From: Chloroflexota bacterium
Lineage (GTDB): Bacteria > Chloroflexota > Limnocylindria > QHBO01
DNA: 9,052 nucleotides
Direction of reading: 5' to 3'
Assembly: GCA_005879775.1 (NCBI GenBank)
Contig: VBJX01000077.1
Span: forward strand, 1 to 9,052
In this document: in pieces, positions 1-6,096 of the stretch
Position numbering within the stretch: the first letter of the stretch is position 1
Layout: each line of letters begins with the position of its first letter
The notes under the pieces: generated by a model
What the model was told of the DNA's origin: nothing
The model's database searches: none
Seen by the model: only the letters and a program-made list of their open reading frames with translations
Program-made: the position numbers and the translations under genes

Positions 1-2
1 TC

Positions 3-725
3 GGCCGCTTCCGGCCAGGCGAGGCGGGCTTCGACGTGATGCACTTCAACCTGCACAAGACCTTCTCGACTCCCCACGGTGGCGGCGGTCCCGGCGCAGG
101 GCCGGTTGGGGTGAGCGAGCGGCTTGCTCCGTTCTTGCCGGGGCCGCTACCCGTGTTGGTGGAGGGCGACCCGGACGAGGTCCTGCGAAACGCGTGGAGC
201 AGTCGCTCGACGGCCGGTGCTCGCTTCGAGCTCGAGGATCCGGCGGCGCGGCCCGAGAGCATCGGCCGGGTGCGTGCCTTCACCGGCAACTTCGGCATGT
301 TCGTGCGGGCCTATACCTATATTCGTAGCAACGGCGAGGAGGGCCTCCGCCAGGTGAGTGACGACGCCGTCGTGGCCGCCAACTACCTGCGCGTACGCCT
401 GGCCGATGCCTACGACCTGCCATTCGATCGAGTCTGCAAGCACGAGGTGGTCTTCAGCGGGCGCCGGCAAAAGCGCGCTCACGGCATCACCACCCTGGAC
501 ATCGCCAAGGGGATCCTCCTCATGGTCGAGCCCACGGAGACCGAGTCGCTCGAGACGCTCGACCGCTTCGTCGAGATCATGCTGGAGATCGCCCGCCAGG
601 CCGAGGAGGCGCCCGATGAGCTCAGGCAGGCTCCCCGCACGACCCCGGTGGGGCGCCTGGACGAGGCGACCGCAGCTCGCCGTCCGGACCTGCGATATGA
701 CTTCGGCGGGGCAACGTCCCGGTAG
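3..725 (+). CDS. gcvPB: Glycine dehydrogenase (decarboxylating) subunit 2, C-terminal part, with apparent internal deletion
   Basis: This is the PLP-binding subunit of the P-protein of the glycine cleavage system, which decarboxylates glycine and passes the aminomethyl group to the lipoyl H-protein. The gene enters from the left edge in frame, so the N-terminal half is missing. The hallmark NLHKTFSTPHGGGGPG is present; its Lys (codon 57-59) is the expected Schiff-base lysine. Further family segments follow: RAYTYIRSNGEEGLRQVSD, then TTLDIAKG, then VEPTETESLETLDRF, and a C-terminal tail typical of the family. Between DIAKG and the EPTETES block, relatives carry about 18 further residues including a conserved His-(Pro/Ala)-Pro-Thr and a YFP motif. 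Here only Ile-Leu-Leu-Met joins the two blocks (codons 513-524), and the reading frame is kept. A protein without this segment would probably be inactive, or the sequence has an assembly error. Subunit identity is very secure from the family motifs. Confidence 0.93.
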   Translation, partial: GRFRPGEAGFDVMHFNLHKTFSTPHGGGGPGAGPVGVSERLAPFLPGPLPVLVEGDPDEVLRNAWSSRSTAGARFELEDPAARPESIGRVRAFTGNFGMFVRAYTYIRSNGEEGLRQVSDDAVVAANYLRVRLADAYDLPFDRVCKHEVVFSGRRQKRAHGITTLDIAKGILLMVEPTETESLETLDRFVEIMLEIARQAEEAPDELRQAPRTTPVGRLDEATAARRPDLRYDFGGATSR

Positions 726-729
726 CGGA

Positions 730-760
730 TTGAACTCAAATGGCGCCCGAGGCGTAGGAT
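730..760 (+). promoter_or_regulatory. Candidate ECF-type promoter for the sigma factor gene
   Basis: TTGAACTC at 730-737 is followed 16 bases later by GTAGGAT at 754-760. The same TTGAACTC and GTA at exactly the same spacing recur at 1949-1975, before the transporter genes. ECF promoters commonly have a GAAC core in the -35 element and a short -10 element, and ECF genes are often autoregulated. The assignment is by inspection only; the -35 element begins just after the gcvPB stop codon. Confidence 0.4.
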
Positions 761-788
761 TCGGCACCAGGGGCGGATCGGACACGGG

Positions 789-1385
789 GTGCCAGTGACC
801 AGGAAGCAGCCGGTCGGACTCATCTCGCAGATGCAGAGGGGCGATCCCGACGCGTTCGAAGAGTTCTTCAACACGTACCGACGGCCGGTCTACATGACCG
901 CGCTGGCGATCACCCGCGACCCATTTCTCGCGGAGGAGGTCCTGCAGGACTGCTTCGTCAAGGCATATCGCGCCAGGCACCGCCTGCGAACTGACTGCTC
1001 GCCACTGCCCTGGCTGCAGCGGGTGACCACCAACCTGTGCTACAGCCGCATCGCCCGCCGCAGGGCGATCATGGAGCCGCTGACGGCGCTGATCACCAAT
1101 ATCGCCGACCTGACCTCCCGGCCGGACCAGGTGGTGGAGGCCCGCGAGATCATGGAGGTCGTGCAGCGCGGCATCGATGCGTTGCCCCCCAAGCAGCAGA
1201 CCGCCGTCGTCCTCTACTACCTGCATGGCTACTCGCTGGCCGAGTCGGCCGAGATCGCGGCCTGCAACGTCGGCACCATGAAGTCGCGGCTGCATTACGC
1301 ACTCAAGGCGCTGCGCAGGCGGCTCCCCGAGGAGCGACGCGCGCCAGCCGGCGCGCCAGCCCGTGCAAAGGCATTCGGCCCATGA
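789..1385 (+). CDS. RNA polymerase sigma factor, ECF (sigma-70) family
   Basis: A 198-residue extracytoplasmic-function sigma factor, the usual length for the family, which directs RNA polymerase to a small regulon when released from its anti-sigma factor. Region sigma-2 spans about residues 18-90: GDPDAFEEFFNTYRRPVY, then LAEEVLQDCFVKAYR and a WLQRVTTNLCYSRIARRR segment. Region sigma-4 spans about 125-178: LPPKQQTAVVLYYLHGYSLA followed by the helix-turn-helix AEIAACNVGTMKSRLHYALK. There is no sigma-3 domain or long C-terminal extension, so this looks like a classical small ECF protein. The start is taken at GTG 789. A second GTG (795) and an ATG (831) are in frame, and the ribosome-binding signal is weak, so the exact start is uncertain. 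The stop overlaps the ATG of the downstream anti-sigma gene (ATGA), which indicates translational coupling. The regulated stress is not visible from the sequence. Confidence 0.93.
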   Translation: MPVTRKQPVGLISQMQRGDPDAFEEFFNTYRRPVYMTALAITRDPFLAEEVLQDCFVKAYRARHRLRTDCSPLPWLQRVTTNLCYSRIARRRAIMEPLTALITNIADLTSRPDQVVEAREIMEVVQRGIDALPPKQQTAVVLYYLHGYSLAESAEIAACNVGTMKSRLHYALKALRRRLPEERRAPAGAPARAKAFGP

Positions 1386-1936
1386 GCTGCAGCCAGGTAC
1401 GTCGCGAGCTGCTGGAGCACTTCCGCTTTCCCGAAGAGCTCGGGCCACGCTCCGGACCGCATCTCGCCCATTTGGAGTCCTGTGTGGAGTGTCGCCGCGA
1501 GGTGGGCATCGACCTTGCACTGGTCGAGCAGCTGCGGCGCGCGCTCCGAGCACGGGTCGAGGGGAGCGCATCACCGACCATGACCTCCTGGGAGCTCGTA
1601 CGCAGCCGGACCGTCGACCGTGGCGAGCGTCCGTGGACCGATCGTGTCCTGCGCTGGGGCGGAATGATGCCCGCCGCAGCGACCGGCATCCTGATGTTTG
1701 CGGTCGCCACCGCTTCATACACAGGGCTGACTCACCAGTCCCCGTCGCCGGCCGCCAATGCTTCGGCCGAACGGGCATTGCGCCTAGGTGCCGTCGAGGC
1801 AACGTGGATCAACAAGTACCGGACGCTTGAGTTGGAGGTCCAGCAAAGCTCGGCGCTTTCAGGCTCAGGGCTCTACGGGTGGCACATGCCTGACGGCACC
1901 GACGAAACGCCTCGCATTCCCGGCCGCATGCGATAA
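1382..1936 (+). CDS. Zinc-finger (ZAS-type) membrane-anchored anti-sigma factor
   Basis: Predicted partner of the preceding ECF sigma factor, 184 residues. The start is ATG 1382, which overlaps the sigma stop codon by 4 bases; the open frame extends further upstream, but only out of frame through the sigma gene. The N-terminal domain has the zinc anti-sigma signature His30-x3-Cys34-x2-Cys37 (HLESCVEC) and an additional Cys3 placed 27 residues before the histidine, close to the spacing of the fourth zinc ligand in RsrA-type proteins. A hydrophobic helix at about residues 95-116 (MMPAAATGILMFAVATASYTG) predicts one membrane span. A short extracytoplasmic tail of about 68 residues follows, without a recognisable sensor domain. 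The expected role is to hold the sigma factor at the membrane until a signal alters the zinc site or triggers proteolysis. Function is inferred from the motif, gene order and coupling; overall sequence similarity could not be tested. Confidence 0.85.
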   Translation: MSCSQVRRELLEHFRFPEELGPRSGPHLAHLESCVECRREVGIDLALVEQLRRALRARVEGSASPTMTSWELVRSRTVDRGERPWTDRVLRWGGMMPAAATGILMFAVATASYTGLTHQSPSPAANASAERALRLGAVEATWINKYRTLELEVQQSSALSGSGLYGWHMPDGTDETPRIPGRMR

Positions 1937-1948
1937 GGGGGCATGGAG

Positions 1949-1979
1949 TTGAACTCGGAGCCCTCCGCAGAGGTAATAG
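1949..1979 (+). promoter_or_regulatory. Candidate ECF-type promoter upstream of the transporter genes
   Basis: TTGAACTC at 1949-1956, then 16 bases, then GTAATAG at 1973-1979. It matches the element at 730-760 in all eight -35 bases, in the spacing, and in the GTA of the -10 region. It lies just after the anti-sigma stop and about 130 bases before the permease start, so transcription from it would read into the transporter operon with a leader of roughly 120 bases. Pattern inspection only. Confidence 0.4.
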
Positions 1980-1991
1980 AGGGTAGGCCGG

Positions 1992-2010
1992 CGTTAAGCC
2001 CGACTTAATG
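1992..2010. promoter_or_regulatory. Short inverted repeat, weak terminator or operator
   Basis: CGTTAAG and CTTAATG pair around a 5-base loop (seven pairs, one G-T). It has no T-run after it, so it would be a poor intrinsic terminator for the sigma/anti-sigma transcript. It could instead be an operator half of the regulatory gap before the transporter. Confidence 0.25.
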
Positions 2011-2015
2011 AGCGC

Positions 2016-2025
2016 TTGACGTCAA
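2016..2025. promoter_or_regulatory. Perfect 10-bp palindrome TTGACGTCAA
   Basis: A perfect dyad in the gap between the anti-sigma gene and the permease gene. Its first six bases (TTGACG) resemble a -35 box, but no convincing -10 box sits 16-18 bases downstream. It is a plausible binding site for a dimeric regulator, not assignable to a family from the sequence. Confidence 0.25.
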
Positions 2026-2070
2026 CTTGCTACACCGACCAAGATTGCGCATCACGCGCGGCTCCGGATT

Positions 2071-2083
2071 GGTCACAATGACC
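2071..2083. promoter_or_regulatory. Inverted repeat GGTCA-CAA-TGACC
   Basis: Perfect 5-bp arms around three bases, 27 bases before the permease start and just before the purine-rich ribosome-binding stretch GGAGGG at 2091-2096. It shares the GTCA/TGAC half-site with the palindrome at 2016-2025, so both could be bound by one regulator. Weak evidence. Confidence 0.22.
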
Positions 2084-2109
2084 GGCACACGGAGGGTAAC
2101 CCCAGACCT

Positions 2110-3084
2110 ATGGCCATCGCCCAGGACGTAGCTGGCTTCCAGTCCCAGGCCCTCACGGGCGGCAGGAGCCTGCGCCAGATCGTCTGGGCGCGCCTCCGTC
2201 GCGATCGCCTGGCGATGGTCTGCCTCATCATCCTGATTGCCTACTACACCATGGCGATTTTCGGGCCGTTCGTCCTCGCGCTCATCGGCCTCGATCCATA
2301 CAAGCTCGATCCTGCCGCCATCAGCGACCTTGGAGGCCAGCCGAAGCTCCCCTGGGGGGGCATCAGCGCCCAGCACATCCTGGGGGTCGAATGGGGGACC
2401 GGGCGCGATATCTTCGCGCAGCTGACCTACGGCCTCCGGATCTCGCTCGTAATCGCCACCAGCGCCACCGCGATCACCGTCGCGATCGGGACCGTCGTCG
2501 GCATCATCGCCGGCTACACCGGGGGCTGGACGGACGCGCTTATCGGCCGCTTCATGGACCTCATCCTCGCCTTCCCGTTCCTGCTCATCGTCCTGGCACT
2601 CTCTGCCGTGCTCACCCAGCGCCTGACCGACCTGGGGGTCCCCGACGGGAACCCGTCGCGGATCACCTATCTGATCCTGGTGCTGAGCGTCTTCGGCTGG
2701 CCGTACCTGGCGCGCATCGTGCGCGGGCAGGTGATCAGCCTCCGCGAGCGAGAATTCGTGGAGGCCGCGGTCGCGATGGGTGCCGGTAAGCGGCGGATCC
2801 TCTTCACCGAGATCCTCCCCAACCTGTGGGCGCCGATCCTCGTGTACGCCACGCTCACGTTGCCTGCCTACATCGGGTTCGAGGCCGCCCTCTCCTTTCT
2901 CGGGGTGGGCGTCCTGCCGCCCGAGACGACCTTCGGGGCGATGCTCGCCAACTCAGTCACCTACTTCGTTGTCGTGCCGACCTACCTGTTCATCCCGGGA
3001 ACAGTGCTCGTCATCCTGGTCGTTTCGTTCAACCTTCTCGGCGACGCGCTCCGGGATGCGCTCGACCCGAAGGCAGTTCGCTGA
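2110..3084 (+). CDS. dppC: Peptide-type ABC transporter permease, DppC/OppC family
   Basis: Inner-membrane permease of a Dpp/Opp importer, 324 residues (usual length about 280-330). The N-terminal OppC-type segment holds the first span (about 36-58, after RLRRDRLAM). The family motif HILGVEWGTGRDIFAQLTYG follows at 89-108, then the transport core with spans near 110-135, 147-168, 186-206, 245-266 and 290-311. The cytoplasmic EAA loop that docks on the ATPase is at about 215-240 (EFVEAAVAMGAGKRRILFTE). The C-terminus FNLLGDALRDALDP is diagnostic of this family. The ATG at 2110 is preceded by GGAGGG at 2091-2096, a rather long 13-base spacing; no better in-frame start is seen. The gene is unusually placed ahead of the binding-protein gene rather than after permease B. 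The protein looks intact. The true substrate could be peptides, nickel or another small ligand; family membership alone does not decide. Confidence 0.95.
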   Translation: MAIAQDVAGFQSQALTGGRSLRQIVWARLRRDRLAMVCLIILIAYYTMAIFGPFVLALIGLDPYKLDPAAISDLGGQPKLPWGGISAQHILGVEWGTGRDIFAQLTYGLRISLVIATSATAITVAIGTVVGIIAGYTGGWTDALIGRFMDLILAFPFLLIVLALSAVLTQRLTDLGVPDGNPSRITYLILVLSVFGWPYLARIVRGQVISLREREFVEAAVAMGAGKRRILFTEILPNLWAPILVYATLTLPAYIGFEAALSFLGVGVLPPETTFGAMLANSVTYFVVVPTYLFIPGTVLVILVVSFNLLGDALRDALDPKAVR

Positions 3085-3128
3085 GTGGGAGGTAGACGCG
3101 GAGTGCACGTTCGTCGTGCGCCCGTGTG

Positions 3129-3134
3129 TATGAT
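3129..3134 (+). promoter_or_regulatory. Possible -10 box upstream of the binding-protein gene
   Basis: TATGAT matches five of six bases of the -10 consensus and lies 55 bases before the ATG of the lipoprotein gene, in the 105-base gap after the permease gene. No good -35 box is seen at standard spacing, so an internal promoter here is only possible. Confidence 0.2.
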
Positions 3135-3150
3135 CCCAAATCAACTTGAG

Positions 3151-3179
3151 CCGGGAGCTTCCCGGACCCAACTCGTTGG
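3151..3179 (+). promoter_or_regulatory. Two adjacent small hairpins in the leader of the binding-protein gene
   Basis: CCGGGA-GCT-TCCCGG (3151-3165) is followed by CCAAC-TC-GTTGG (3168-3179). The right arm of the second hairpin covers the first two bases of the ribosome-binding sequence GGAGGA (3178-3183), which sits 6 bases before ATG 3190. The structures might modulate translation, but they are short and unproven. Confidence 0.3.
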
Positions 3180-3189
3180 AGGACGGAAC

Positions 3190-4983
3190 ATGGTCATCTC
3201 ATCCGTACGCTTGCTCCGAGCCGTGGTGGTCGGCGCAGTGGTTGCACTGACGCTGGCGGCCTGCGGTGGAGCAAGCCAGGCGCCATCCGGCGGAAGTCCC
3301 GGGCCGTCGGCCAGCGGTGGCGGCGGACAGGCCGGCGGAAAAATCGTGATCCTGAGCACTGCTGAGCAGTTCGATCAGATCGACCCGCAGCGCGCCTATA
3401 CCGGCGAGGATCTCGCCTTCTTCGGGTCCACGATCTACCGCGGGCTCGTGGCCTACGTGGCGTCGCCCGACGAGGCCACCGGGCTGACACTGCAGCCTGA
3501 CGCGGCAACAGACCTGGGGCAGCACAATGCTGATGCCACCCAGTGGAAGTTCACCCTGCGTGACGGGGTCACCTGGCAGGATGGCTCGGACGTCACCTGC
3601 GAGGACTTCAAGTACGGCGTTTCGCGCACGTTCGCGACGGACGTCATCAACCAGGGTCCGACGTACGCCATCGCCTACCTGGACATCCCCTACGAGGCGG
3701 ATGGCCAGACCTCGACGTACAAGGGTCCCTACACCGGCGTGGGCCAGGACGCGTTCGACACGGCCGTGACCTGCGATGGGAAGACCATCACCTTCAACCT
3801 GAACAGGCCGGTGATTGACTTCAACTTCACCACCACCCTCGGGATGTTCGCGGTCCCCAACCCCACAGACCACCCCGGTGTCGACACCGGCGAGACCTAC
3901 GGGGTCGCCGCACCACCGGTTTCAGATGGTCCCTACAAGGTCGACAGCTACACCACCGGCAACGGCGGCAAGCTGATCATGTCCCGCAACGACAAGTGGG
4001 ATCGGGCCAGCGACACGGTGCGCAAGGCGTACCCTGATACCTGGGAGGTCGACTTCCTGGGAGGGGATGCCGGGGCAGCGATCGACCAGCGGCTCATGCA
4101 GTCGTCGGGTGCCGACGCGAACGCCATCGGCTATGCCGGCATTGAGCCGCAGGACAAGCCCACGGTGTTCACTGACGCGCACACCGCGGCGTCCCAATTC
4201 GCCGGGCGTGCGTTCAGCTTCCTCGACATCTACGTGCGGTACTACTGGATCGACGTCAACAAGGTGCCGAACCAGAAGATCCGCGAGGCGATGGCGGTCG
4301 CGCTTGACCGTGGGGCCATCCGCCTGAATATCGGTGGCGCGTTCGCCGGCGACTATGCCGACGGCCTGATCAAGCCGAACCTTGGAGCCGACGTCTACGC
4401 GCCGACAGGCTGGGCCACCGATCTCTTCGGACAGGCAATCCCGGAGAACGGCGACCCCGAGTTCGCCAAGAAGCTGATCCAGGAGTCAGGCGAAGCGGCA
4501 CCGTCGCTCACCTTCGACTTCGGGGACACCCCGACCAACGGCAAGACCGCCGCGATCGTCATCTCCTCGCTCGCCAAGGCTGGCATCACGGTGACCGCCA
4601 ACCCGATCGAGCCCGGGCAGTACTACAGCGTCGTCTTCGATCCTGCGAAGGCGCATGAGTTCGGCACCGGCGGATGGGGCGCGGACTGGCCGAATGCCTC
4701 GACCGTCATCCCGCCACTCTTGACTCAAAAGGGCGGCTGGGACCTCTCGAAGAAGGATGACCCTGCCTTCAACGCGAAGGTTGATGCGGCAGCGGCCCTC
4801 CTCGACATCGGGGCACAGCGCAAGGCGTGGCAGGACCTCAACAAGGAGTCGATGCTCAACGTGGACGTCATCCCGACGTTCTTCGGCCTCGCCCAGGACC
4901 TTGGCGGGTCGGGGATCGGCAACCTGTACCGCTGGTCTGCCTACGGTTCGTGGGCGTACAGCGAGCTGTATGTGAAGCAGTAA
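3190..4983 (+). CDS. Extracellular peptide-binding lipoprotein, SBP family 5 (DppA/OppA-like)
   Basis: Substrate-capture component of the transporter, 597 residues. The start at ATG 3190 is chosen over upstream in-frame starts because GGAGGA lies 6 bases before it and a lipoprotein signal peptide begins at once: Arg-containing n-region, hydrophobic core (residues 11-22), and lipobox LAAC with lipidated Cys25. A Gly/Ser/Pro-rich linker of about 25 residues follows. The mature domain starts at about 50 (KIVILSTAEQFDQIDPQ). The family-5 hallmark is at about 119-147, with WKFTLRDGVTWQDG before a DFKYGVSRTF segment. Later typical blocks are SDGPYKVDSY, YYWIDVNKVPNQKIREAMAV and TGGWGADWP. Two cysteines in the mature protein (Cys137, Cys195) could form a disulfide. 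Nothing appears missing. Ligand specificity (peptide versus other) cannot be read from the sequence; a peptide is the default for the family. Confidence 0.95.
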   Translation: MVISSVRLLRAVVVGAVVALTLAACGGASQAPSGGSPGPSASGGGGQAGGKIVILSTAEQFDQIDPQRAYTGEDLAFFGSTIYRGLVAYVASPDEATGLTLQPDAATDLGQHNADATQWKFTLRDGVTWQDGSDVTCEDFKYGVSRTFATDVINQGPTYAIAYLDIPYEADGQTSTYKGPYTGVGQDAFDTAVTCDGKTITFNLNRPVIDFNFTTTLGMFAVPNPTDHPGVDTGETYGVAAPPVSDGPYKVDSYTTGNGGKLIMSRNDKWDRASDTVRKAYPDTWEVDFLGGDAGAAIDQRLMQSSGADANAIGYAGIEPQDKPTVFTDAHTAASQFAGRAFSFLDIYVRYYWIDVNKVPNQKIREAMAVALDRGAIRLNIGGAFAGDYADGLIKPNLGADVYAPTGWATDLFGQAIPENGDPEFAKKLIQESGEAAPSLTFDFGDTPTNGKTAAIVISSLAKAGITVTANPIEPGQYYSVVFDPAKAHEFGTGGWGADWPNASTVIPPLLTQKGGWDLSKKDDPAFNAKVDAAAALLDIGAQRKAWQDLNKESMLNVDVIPTFFGLAQDLGGSGIGNLYRWSAYGSWAYSELYVKQ

Positions 4984-5017
4984 GGCCAGCGCCAAGCACG
5001 GGTAAACTGGCGTTCAG

Positions 5018-5054
5018 GTCCCCGGGGGAGCGGCGAGTCCGCTCTCCCGGGGAC
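5018..5054 (+). terminator. Strong 16-bp hairpin between binding-protein and permease B genes
   Basis: GTCCCCGGGGGAGCGG (5018-5033) and CCGCTCTCCCGGGGAC (5039-5054) pair fully, with a single G-U wobble, around a 5-base loop. It starts 34 bases after the binding-protein stop. The downstream sequence lacks a clean T-run, so it may be a partial terminator or an mRNA-stabilising structure. Such stem-loops after binding-protein genes (for example malE-malF) are known to favour higher yield of the binding protein than of the membrane parts. Confidence 0.7.
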
Positions 5055-5103
5055 GCACCATTCGGTCGTTTGAAGCTCTGGATGCGAATGGAGGGCAGGC
5101 ATC

Positions 5104-6096
5104 GTGATCGCGTACTTGGTTCGCCGCGTGGCCGGGATGTTCATCCTCCTCTTCCTCATCAGCGTCGCGGTCTTCTTCCTCTTCAACCTTCTGCCGGGTG
5201 ACCCGGCGCGGCTGACGTGCGGCAAGGCCTGCACACCGGTCGTGGTCGAGCAGAACCGAAAACGGCTTGGCTACGACAAGCCACCCGTAGAGCAGTACCT
5301 CATCTTCGTGAAGGGGATCTTCTTCGGGCGGGTCTTCTCCGAGAGCTCCCCCGTGCCAGTCGTCTGCAACGCGCCATGCCTTGGCTACTCCTACACCCGC
5401 CATCAGCAGGTCCTCTCGCTCATCCAGAAGGCGGCCCCGGTGACCTTCTTCCTGGCGATCGGCGCGTTCCTGCTATGGATCTTCGCAGGCTTATCACTGG
5501 GCATCGTCGCCGCGCTCAACCGCGGCCGGTGGGTCGATCGCCTGATCATGGGGATCTCGCTTATCGGCTACTCGCTGCCCTCGTTCTTCATCGGGCTCGT
5601 TCTGCTCTTCTTCGTCGTCATCAAGTGGCAGTTCCTGCCGTACCCGAATTACATCTCGCCCTTCGAGAACCCGGTGCAGTTCTTCCAGACGATGCTGCTG
5701 CCCTGGATCGTGCTGGCCACGTTGACCGCGGCGTTCTACATGCGGCTCACACGCAACCAGGTGCTCGAGGTCTTCGGTGATGACTACGTGCGGACGGCCA
5801 GGGCGAAGGGCCTGCCGGAGCGCACCGTTGTCGTCAAGCATGCGCTGCGAGCGGGGCTGACGCCGATCGTCACCGCCGCCGGGCTGGACCTGGCCTACCT
5901 GCTGGGCGGCGCGATCATCTCCGAGAACATCTTCAGCCTTCCCGGACTCGGAGCCCTGGCGGTTAACTCGGTGGTCCAGTCGGACCTGCCGCTGATCACC
6001 GGGATCACGCTCCTGACGGCGACGATCATCATCTTCGCGAACCTCATCGTCGATCTGCTCTACGCGGTGGTCGATCCTCGGGTGCGGATCACGTGA
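5104..6096 (+). CDS. dppB: Peptide-type ABC transporter permease, DppB/OppB family
   Basis: Second inner-membrane permease of the importer, 330 residues. The start is GTG 5104 with GGAGGG 8 bases upstream. The N-terminus YLVRRVAGMFILLFLISVAV and the following FNLLPGDPA are the DppB-family signature. Spans are predicted near 9-29, 112-138, 148-173, 198-214, 255-275 and 297-322. The EAA loop is at about 228-252 (DYVRTARAKGLPERTVVVKH), and the C-terminus LIVDLLYAVVDPRVRI is typical. The extracytoplasmic segment between spans 1 and 2 is about 80 residues and holds two CxxxC pairs, Cys39/Cys43 and Cys88/Cys92, which could be disulfide-bonded or bind metal. The stop overlaps the downstream GTG start (GTGA), indicating coupling with the ATPase gene. 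The gene appears intact. It belongs with the permease at 2110-3084 although the binding-protein gene lies between them. Confidence 0.95.
   Translation: MIAYLVRRVAGMFILLFLISVAVFFLFNLLPGDPARLTCGKACTPVVVEQNRKRLGYDKPPVEQYLIFVKGIFFGRVFSESSPVPVVCNAPCLGYSYTRHQQVLSLIQKAAPVTFFLAIGAFLLWIFAGLSLGIVAALNRGRWVDRLIMGISLIGYSLPSFFIGLVLLFFVVIKWQFLPYPNYISPFENPVQFFQTMLLPWIVLATLTAAFYMRLTRNQVLEVFGDDYVRTARAKGLPERTVVVKHALRAGLTPIVTAAGLDLAYLLGGAIISENIFSLPGLGALAVNSVVQSDLPLITGITLLTATIIIFANLIVDLLYAVVDPRVRIT

Noticed and set aside
1037..1381. Upstream extension of the anti-sigma frame inside the sigma gene
   Set aside because: The residues before ATG 1382 are out of frame with the sigma factor and show no domain. The ZAS signature and the ATGA overlap support the start at 1382.
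147..1802. Very long open frame on the minus strand (551 codons)
   Set aside because: It runs antisense across gcvPB, the sigma factor and the anti-sigma factor, all recognised on the + strand. Its translation is Arg/Gly/Asp-rich with no family motif; it is a G+C-bias shadow.
2016..2046. Housekeeping promoter with TTGACG as -35 box
   Set aside because: The best -10-like hexamers at usable spacing (around 2040-2046) match only three of six bases; the palindrome explains TTGACG equally well.
3085..3189. Longer N-terminus for the binding lipoprotein (in-frame starts from 3085 or ATG 3130)
   Set aside because: It would bury the signal peptide inside the protein; ATG 3190 has GGAGGA at 6 bases and begins directly with a lipoprotein signal.
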